The translations under genes were made by a program, and so were the position numbers. Positions 58,924 to 64,000 of a DNA stretch of 64,000 bases are shown piece after piece. Under the pieces are notes generated by a model. The model saw only the letters and a program-made list of their open reading frames with translations. It searched no databases and was not told the origin of the DNA. How positions within the stretch are numbered: the stretch's first letter is position 1; each line of letters opens with the position of its first letter. The DNA is taken from NCBI GenBank assembly GCA_903877645.1, contig CAIRES010000073.1:124001-188000 (forward strand). The letters are read 5' to 3'. This DNA comes from an uncultured Bacteroidota bacterium. GTDB taxonomy: Bacteria; Bacteroidota; Bacteroidia; Chitinophagales; Chitinophagaceae.

Positions 58924-60372
58924 ATGGAGGTCATCAAAAAACTTTACAGGCTTATACTGTATTCGATCCCGGTTATCAGCTTTTTGCTGCACTTCCATGT
59001 TTTTAACATGGACCTCGTTGGTATTCATGTGTGGCGGCAAACAGAGACTCAGACGACCATTAATAATTTTTATCATGAAGATATGAACATTCTAAATCCC
59101 CGTTTCAATGAACACCCTGATACGAGCAGGCTGCACCGGATGGAGTTTCCGGTAATGCAATGGTTATTTGCTTTGTTTTATAAACTATTTGGGTCTCATA
59201 TTATCATCAGCAGGCTACTGACATTCATTATAGGCCTCTTCTCTGTATATGGAATGTATAAATTATGCTATAGTATTTCACACAATAAGGTTGTGGCAAC
59301 GCTATGTGGCTGGTGTTTTAATTTTTCTCCTGTGTTTTATTATTACACTGTAAATCCTATGCCGGATAACATGGCCTTGTGTTGTGGAATATGGAGCATT
59401 GGCCATTTTTATAATTATATCAATTCAGGTAAAATCAAGTATGTAGTATGGAGCGCGATGTTTTTATGCCTGGCTACAATGTCAAAGCTTCCGTTTGTTA
59501 TTTATGCGTCTTTTATTGCTACATTTTTGTTGATGGAATTGATAAAGAAAAACCTTTCATTTAGAAGCGCACTAAAAATAGGTTCAATTTATTTGGTTTG
59601 TATTCTTCCTGCGGCTGCATGGTACGTATGGGTTATTCCTGGTTGGGTAATTGGAGCGGTACATGGTGTTTTTGATCAATCGCTAAACCACCCGGTGATA
59701 TCAAATGTTATTTTTGGAACGTTAGTATCTGTATTGCCTGAATTGGTAGTGAATTATGCATCAGTTCTTTTTTTTCTTACCGGATTTTATGTGATCTATT
59801 ATTGCAGGCTCTATAAGAGAAGATACTTTTTACCGTTTGCTGTTTGGGGGATAATAATCGGCCTGTATTTTTTGTTCGAAATGAATATTATAGACCTTGT
59901 GCATGACTATTACTTGTTCCCGTTTTTGCCGCCGGTTTTTATTTTAGTGGGCTATGGAGGGAATTATTTAATGAGAAGGGCTAATTTTTTGAAGTATGTC
60001 GCGCTCCTTTGTCTTATTTTATTACCATTGACGGCCTATCTCAGGGCGGACAGCAGATGGGATACAGGAAAACCCGGTTTTAATGCAGCATATTACAAGT
60101 ATAAGGATGAATTGCGTAACCTTACTCCAAAAGATGCTTTATGTGTGGTTGGGTATGATGAATCGCACTACATACTTTTGTATTATATCGATCGTAAGGG
60201 CTGGGCTTTTGATAAAAGTTGGTTTGATTTAAAGGTTTTGGAATATTATATCAGCAAAGGAGCTACCTATATTTTCCTGGATGACGACGTTGAAAACATA
60301 AAAGGGGTAAGAAATCATCTCGGAGAGAAAGTATTTGATAAAGAGACGTTGAGGGTTTATAAACTAAAATAG
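58924..60372 (+). CDS. GT39/PMT-like GT-C membrane glycosyltransferase
   Basis: A 482-residue integral membrane protein with about 10-12 spans. The first loop carries IHVWRQTETQTTINNFY, close to the WRQxDT pattern of PMT_2/GT39-type and ArnT-like polyprenyl-linked sugar transferases, followed by NEHPDTSRLHRMEFPVMQW. The C-terminal part (from about 385) is an extracytoplasmic domain (PKDALCVVGYDESHYILLYY) ending at a short Lys-rich tail. Acceptor and sugar are unknown. The gene is visibly more A/T-rich than its neighbours, with many TTT, TAT and ATT codons, which may reflect transfer or the usual bias of surface-polysaccharide genes. The next gene starts 14 nt later. Confidence 0.82.
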   Translation: MEVIKKLYRLILYSIPVISFLLHFHVFNMDLVGIHVWRQTETQTTINNFYHEDMNILNPRFNEHPDTSRLHRMEFPVMQWLFALFYKLFGSHIIISRLLTFIIGLFSVYGMYKLCYSISHNKVVATLCGWCFNFSPVFYYYTVNPMPDNMALCCGIWSIGHFYNYINSGKIKYVVWSAMFLCLATMSKLPFVIYASFIATFLLMELIKKNLSFRSALKIGSIYLVCILPAAAWYVWVIPGWVIGAVHGVFDQSLNHPVISNVIFGTLVSVLPELVVNYASVLFFLTGFYVIYYCRLYKRRYFLPFAVWGIIIGLYFLFEMNIIDLVHDYYLFPFLPPVFILVGYGGNYLMRRANFLKYVALLCLILLPLTAYLRADSRWDTGKPGFNAAYYKYKDELRNLTPKDALCVVGYDESHYILLYYIDRKGWAFDKSWFDLKVLEYYISKGATYIFLDDDVENIKGVRNHLGEKVFDKETLRVYKLK

Positions 60373-60386
60373 CGAAATTCGCATTC

Positions 60387-61352
60387 ATGTTGAAGTGGGG
60401 ACCATTTTTTTTAAGTTTTTGTTTTTTCCTGTGCGCGGGCTCTTGTAAGAAAGATCTCCTGCATTTGCAAAAGGTACAGCAGCTAACCAGCAATACGACG
60501 ACACCGATAAACAACATCAGGTTTATTGGCGCGGATATTTGCATTGCCGCTGCAGGTGTGAAATACCAACAATCTGTAGTTCTGAGGTCGGCTGATGGAG
60601 GTTATACCTGGAATTCAACTTCATACCCGGCTGCCCCTAAAGCCATGTATGGAATGTGCATTTCGCCTTCAAGTACTATGTACTTGTGTGGTATAGATGG
60701 AGATGTACTGTATTCAAAGGATTCAGGAAAGTCGTGGCAGTTCAGCCGCGTGAATGATTGGTTGTATTACATAAGTATGTCCTTCCCGACAAAGGATACG
60801 GGAATTCTGGTCAACACTATCTTGCAGCGACAAAGCACAATAACAAGGATCGATTCTGGCTTTAATATCATTGACGAACAGACATTTTTATTTGGGTTAA
60901 ATAATATTTACATGGTGAATGCCACAACCGGCTATGTGATAGGTTATGGTACCGTGATGAAAACCATAGACAGGGGCACTACCTGGCTGGTGCAGGATGT
61001 AGCTAATGATAACTTTATGTCTATGGATATTCATGGTAATGAGATATGGATGTGTGGGTATGCAGGTAGTGTGTATCATACTACTGATGGTGGTGTGCAC
61101 TGGCAAAGACAAAGGAATGGCAATGACCTTACATTGCCCAGGTATGACCTGCTTGATATTAAATTTAAAGATGAGCAAAATGGCTGGGCTGTATGCGATG
61201 ATGGCAAAATGCTGCACTCTGATGATGGCGGTAATCACTGGGAAGAATATGACCGGTTTACTACCAGTGCCCTAAGAAGCATTGCTATATGCCCTAATAA
61301 TGACTTGCTGGTGGCAGGAGACAATGGCTCGATCTTTAGGATAACGCCGTAA
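60387..61352 (+). CDS. YCF48-like beta-propeller lipoprotein
   Basis: A 321-residue lipoprotein with lipobox FLCAGSC (C20). It shows repeated propeller units of the YCF48/BNR type: VLRSADGGYTWNS, VLYSKDSGKSWQFS, VMKTIDRGTTWLVQD, VYHTTDGGVHWQRQ, MLHSDDGGNHWEEY, at about 40-residue spacing, each with an Asp-x-Gly-x-(S/T/H)-W turn. Such propellers bind partner proteins or act in surface assemblies; no specific role is known here. It follows the GT-C gene by 14 nt (likely one operon) and ends 4 nt from the convergent PagL-like gene, with no room for a separate terminator. Confidence 0.88.
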   Translation: MLKWGPFFLSFCFFLCAGSCKKDLLHLQKVQQLTSNTTTPINNIRFIGADICIAAAGVKYQQSVVLRSADGGYTWNSTSYPAAPKAMYGMCISPSSTMYLCGIDGDVLYSKDSGKSWQFSRVNDWLYYISMSFPTKDTGILVNTILQRQSTITRIDSGFNIIDEQTFLFGLNNIYMVNATTGYVIGYGTVMKTIDRGTTWLVQDVANDNFMSMDIHGNEIWMCGYAGSVYHTTDGGVHWQRQRNGNDLTLPRYDLLDIKFKDEQNGWAVCDDGKMLHSDDGGNHWEEYDRFTTSALRSIAICPNNDLLVAGDNGSIFRITP

Positions 61353-61356
61353 TGAT

Positions 61357-62487
61357 CTAGAAGCCCATACCCATTCCGAATTCAGCAAACTCAGCGACAG
61401 ACAAATGTGTCTTTAAAAAGCCACACAGGAATAATTCTTTGATGGGGCCGTGTTCTTTTTGCACGAGGTAGAGATTACCTCCCAGCTTTTCATAGTAGAT
61501 ACCTTCTGTCTGGAAAGCCTGGTGCAGGTAGTAGCCCACCTGCAATACTACACCCACACGTCCGAGTAAAAATTCATTCCCGACGAAAACAGCGCTTTTA
61601 TAGGAGTGCTGTGCTTCTGTGCCCGGCTGAATGAAGCCTATGTTATTGCGCAGGTAATCATAGATGTTGGTGTGGTACGAATAATCTAAACCCGCAAATG
61701 CTTTGTTTTTGCTGATCCATCTTTTGCTTACATAGCCGGTGGCGATGTAGATAGGATATACAGGCCCCAGTGGAGCATTTGATTCATCAAAAGCCATTGA
61801 AAGACGGAACTGGAAGAGCCACCTGTTCTTCAATGGCTTCAAATCACGTACTATATGCATTGGGTGCGATGTGGTGGGGAAATACTTTACGCCTACATGA
61901 AAGCCGGCAAGGTTGATGCCGAGGTTCGGTTGGTGATAGGAGGCGTCTGATATATGAGAGAAGTTCGCACCCAGCTGCACATCCCAGTGTTGGTTGATAT
62001 GGTAGCGAATATCTGTCATGAAGGAGGCGTAATCATTGACATTGCTGCCGATGGCATTATTCATGGTGTCAAAGGGGTGTAAGCGCGAATAGGCCCTTGT
62101 AACATAACCGACGCCGTCGCCAATGCGGATGGTCCATTCCAGCTTTTTGCCGGTGATGAGCGGTATGGTGATATTTGGGAAGATGCTGAAACAACGGCCA
62201 TAAACGGAGTCTATGCCATAATTGGTGTATGCGAAGCCTATGCCTACAATTGGGTATTTACGCCGCTGCTGCCAGTCTTTTTTGCCGTAGGTCTTCCATT
62301 GCAGATTGATGTCGGTACCGGTAGTGAGATCAGGGATAGGGAGGTGGAATTTTGCAGTATGTTTGATCACTTTACCTTCAAAGGCATTGACCTCTACGCC
62401 AAAGCCTGCAAGTGCACTCGCCTCCTGTGCTGAGCCGGAAGCGTGCATCACCAACAAAAAAATAAAGAGAAATAATATCCTGGGCAT
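61357..62487 (-). CDS. PagL-like acyloxyacyl hydrolase / lipid A 3-O-deacylase
   Basis: A 376-residue outer-membrane-type protein from ATG 62487 (MPRILFLFIFLLVMHASGSAQ, a signal peptide); a TTG 18 nt upstream is less likely. The C-terminal half forms a beta-barrel-like pattern, with the PagL signature segment NFSHISDASYHQPNLGIN containing the HxS pair (catalytic His and Ser in PagL); a partner acid is not obvious. It would trim lipid A acyl chains at the outer membrane and so alter surface properties. The N-terminal extension beyond PagL is typical of the larger Bacteroidota members. It is convergent with the propeller lipoprotein and divergent from the last gene. Confidence 0.8.
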   Translation of the reverse strand: MPRILFLFIFLLVMHASGSAQEASALAGFGVEVNAFEGKVIKHTAKFHLPIPDLTTGTDINLQWKTYGKKDWQQRRKYPIVGIGFAYTNYGIDSVYGRCFSIFPNITIPLITGKKLEWTIRIGDGVGYVTRAYSRLHPFDTMNNAIGSNVNDYASFMTDIRYHINQHWDVQLGANFSHISDASYHQPNLGINLAGFHVGVKYFPTTSHPMHIVRDLKPLKNRWLFQFRLSMAFDESNAPLGPVYPIYIATGYVSKRWISKNKAFAGLDYSYHTNIYDYLRNNIGFIQPGTEAQHSYKSAVFVGNEFLLGRVGVVLQVGYYLHQAFQTEGIYYEKLGGNLYLVQKEHGPIKELFLCGFLKTHLSVAEFAEFGMGMGF

Positions 62488-62572
62488 TTCTGAAAGAGCA
62501 AGCAAATATAACTACTTTTATATACCAAAAAAGACGCTAAAGTAAGGCGGCAATATCAATAAACATCCTTTA

Positions 62573-64000
62573 ATGAACAAAAATATCTTCTCATTAGTTT
62601 CCTGTTTCCTGATATGCGTAGTGATGCTGCAATACCGGGTGTCTTACTCGGATATGAAACAGGGCAACCCACCCTTGAAGATAACGGAATGGGATGCCCT
62701 GGGGTACTACCTTTATTTGCCGTCTATTCTTATGTACCATGATTACAAGCAGCTGAAATGGCTGCCTGCTATTGATCAGAAGTATGGAATGAGCGGAGGA
62801 ACAGGCTACCCGGCCATAAAGCAGGATAACGGAGACTACACCTTTAAATACCTGGGCGGGGTAGCCTTGCTGGAAAGCCCTTTTTTCTTCATCGGCGACC
62901 GGGTGGCGAAGCATTATCACTATCCACCGGATGGATTTTCGCCGCCCTACCAGTATGCGATTACGTTTGGGGTGTTGCTTTATTGCATCCTGGGAATATT
63001 CCTGCTACGAAAGATATTACTGATGTTCTTCTCGGATGCTACCACGGCATTAACACTGCTGGCGGTGTGCCTCGCTACTAACTTTATTGAGTATGCCGCT
63101 ATCGAGAACGGGCAGAGCCATGCGTTTATTTTTCCGCTTTATATAGTGGTGCTGTATGCAACCATAAGATGGCACAGGAAGCCAACCATTGGCGTTGCTG
63201 CCCTTGCCGGGTATATTATAGGGCTGGCGATGATGTGCCGGCCTACGGAGGCTATTATGCTGTTCATTCCGCTGCTGTGGGATACGCAAACCAAAGAAAG
63301 CGCAACGCAAAAATGGCAGATGGTAAAAGCGCATAAGAGCCATGTAGCAGTGGCTATTGTGTGTGGATTGATAGGAATTTTGCCCCAACTGATCTATTGG
63401 AAGCTGAGCACAGGATCATTCATTTTTGACGTAGGCAGCAGTTGGGATTTTCTGTCGCCGCATTTCAGGGTGTTGTTCGGGTGGGAGAAAGGATGGTTTA
63501 TTTATACGCCGATCACTGTCTTCTTTATTGTGGGTATGTTCTTTATCCGGAAATATCCGTTCCGCAAGGCGGTACTGTGGTTCTGCATCCTTAATATCTA
63601 CATCATCATAGGCTGGCGCGACTGGCATTATGGTGGCAGCTATTCCACACGGGCGTTGATGCAGAGCTATCCTGTGTTTGCACTGCCGTTTGCTGCTTTT
63701 GTAGAGCAGATGCAAAGAAAATGGAAGTGGCTTTTTTATGTGGTGTGCCTTTATCTTATCGGTGTTAATCTTTTCCAGATCACACAGTACAGGAGCGAGG
63801 TAATACGCTATGATGAAAATAGCAGGGCTTACTATGGAAGGATATATTTAAACCCGAACCCTACACCGCTGGATATGAGCCTGCTCGATGATAAAGAGAT
63901 GATCAACGAGCATAAATATTCGCTGAAGAAAACCATTTTGGTAGATACACCCACAAAGGTTTCCTTTCAGTACGGTGGGTTGGGCTTGCTCTATACTACG
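62573..64000 (+). CDS. Polytopic membrane protein, GT-C-like (cut by right edge)
   Basis: 476 codons from ATG 62573 run off the window. Many spans: IFSLVSCFLICVVMLQYRV, YAITFGVLLYCILGIFLL, ALTLLAVCLATNF, FIFPLYIVVLYATI and others. The first loop reads ITEWDALGYYLYLPS, an acidic site like those of GT-C transferases; MMCRPTEAIML recalls RgtA/B-type mannosyl or galacturonosyl transferases. I cannot fix a family without the rest. Together with the GT39-like gene and the PagL-like gene it suggests a surface-glycan or lipid A modification region. It is divergent from the PagL-like gene. Confidence 0.7.
   Translation, partial: MNKNIFSLVSCFLICVVMLQYRVSYSDMKQGNPPLKITEWDALGYYLYLPSILMYHDYKQLKWLPAIDQKYGMSGGTGYPAIKQDNGDYTFKYLGGVALLESPFFFIGDRVAKHYHYPPDGFSPPYQYAITFGVLLYCILGIFLLRKILLMFFSDATTALTLLAVCLATNFIEYAAIENGQSHAFIFPLYIVVLYATIRWHRKPTIGVAALAGYIIGLAMMCRPTEAIMLFIPLLWDTQTKESATQKWQMVKAHKSHVAVAIVCGLIGILPQLIYWKLSTGSFIFDVGSSWDFLSPHFRVLFGWEKGWFIYTPITVFFIVGMFFIRKYPFRKAVLWFCILNIYIIIGWRDWHYGGSYSTRALMQSYPVFALPFAAFVEQMQRKWKWLFYVVCLYLIGVNLFQITQYRSEVIRYDENSRAYYGRIYLNPNPTPLDMSLLDDKEMINEHKYSLKKTILVDTPTKVSFQYGGLGLLYTT

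Overview
The window comes from a Bacteroidota chromosome, most likely Chitinophagales or a close relative (the order-level call is an inference). Support for this: type IX secretion C-terminal domains on at least two proteins; the phylum-typical neighbourhood panC / short GT5-like protein / DUF4270 lipoprotein / glmS; a SpoIIM-DUF4129-DUF4350-MoxR-DUF58 operon; little sign of Shine-Dalgarno sequences; and promoters of the TTG-N19/20-TAnnTTTG type. Base composition is intermediate (about 45% GC by eye). No rRNA, tRNA, CRISPR array, prophage or intact insertion sequence was seen.

Layout. 1-5.8 kb holds housekeeping genes: uvrA (cut by the left edge), metK, a secreted protein of unknown function and malate dehydrogenase. 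6-12.4 kb holds a TMTC-like membrane mannosyltransferase with TPRs, an MFS exporter, a MacB/FtsX permease, a PRTase and a plant-type asparaginase. 12.5-17.6 kb is the glmS / DUF4270 / GT5-like operon, divergent from panC. 17.6-26.9 kb looks like an N-glycan dismantling island: a ROK sugar kinase, GH125 and GH92 alpha-mannosidases, a GH2 beta-mannosidase-like enzyme and a GH20 hexosaminidase, with no SusC/SusD pair in view. 27-29.2 kb has a papain-like-fold protein with a repetitive Lys/Gly tail, then a NdpA-type nucleoid-associated protein. 29.5-36.1 kb is one giant adhesin gene with sixteen 72-residue Ig-like repeats and a type IX sorting domain. 36.2-39.7 kb carries pgk, gapA and mltG. 40.2-41.7 kb encodes a membrane cytochrome b plus an anchored molybdopterin oxidoreductase. 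41.7-42.2 kb and 50.3-50.8 kb are two toxin-antitoxin modules; in both, the antitoxin is intact and the toxin is frameshifted. 42.2-50.2 kb contains a CvfB-like S1 protein, a hairpin-rich gap, a redoxin, a cytochrome c / PHM-type copper monooxygenase fusion, YihY, an MsbA-like ABC exporter and prfB. 50.9-56.2 kb is the SpoIIM-to-DUF58 operon. 56.3-64 kb is surface-related: lipoproteins, a T9SS substrate, GT-C-like membrane proteins (the last cut by the right edge) and a PagL-like lipid A deacylase.

How the genes work together. The glycosidases could act in series on a high-mannose or core N-glycan: GH92/GH125 remove alpha-mannose, GH2 the core beta-mannose and GH20 GlcNAc. The ROK kinase might phosphorylate a released sugar. 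The cytochrome b and Mo proteins form an overlapping two-gene redox unit resembling MsrPQ in logic. The GT-C proteins, PagL-like enzyme and T9SS cargo point to outer-surface glycan and lipid A modification.

The most notable signals are the twice-broken toxins next to intact antitoxins, the truncated GT5 protein without the ADP-glucose motif, the PHM/cytochrome c fusion, the papain-like protein with three exact 24-residue tail repeats, a two-hairpin intergenic element present three times, and several genes whose -7 box ends 6-8 nt before the ATG, which suggests leaderless mRNAs.
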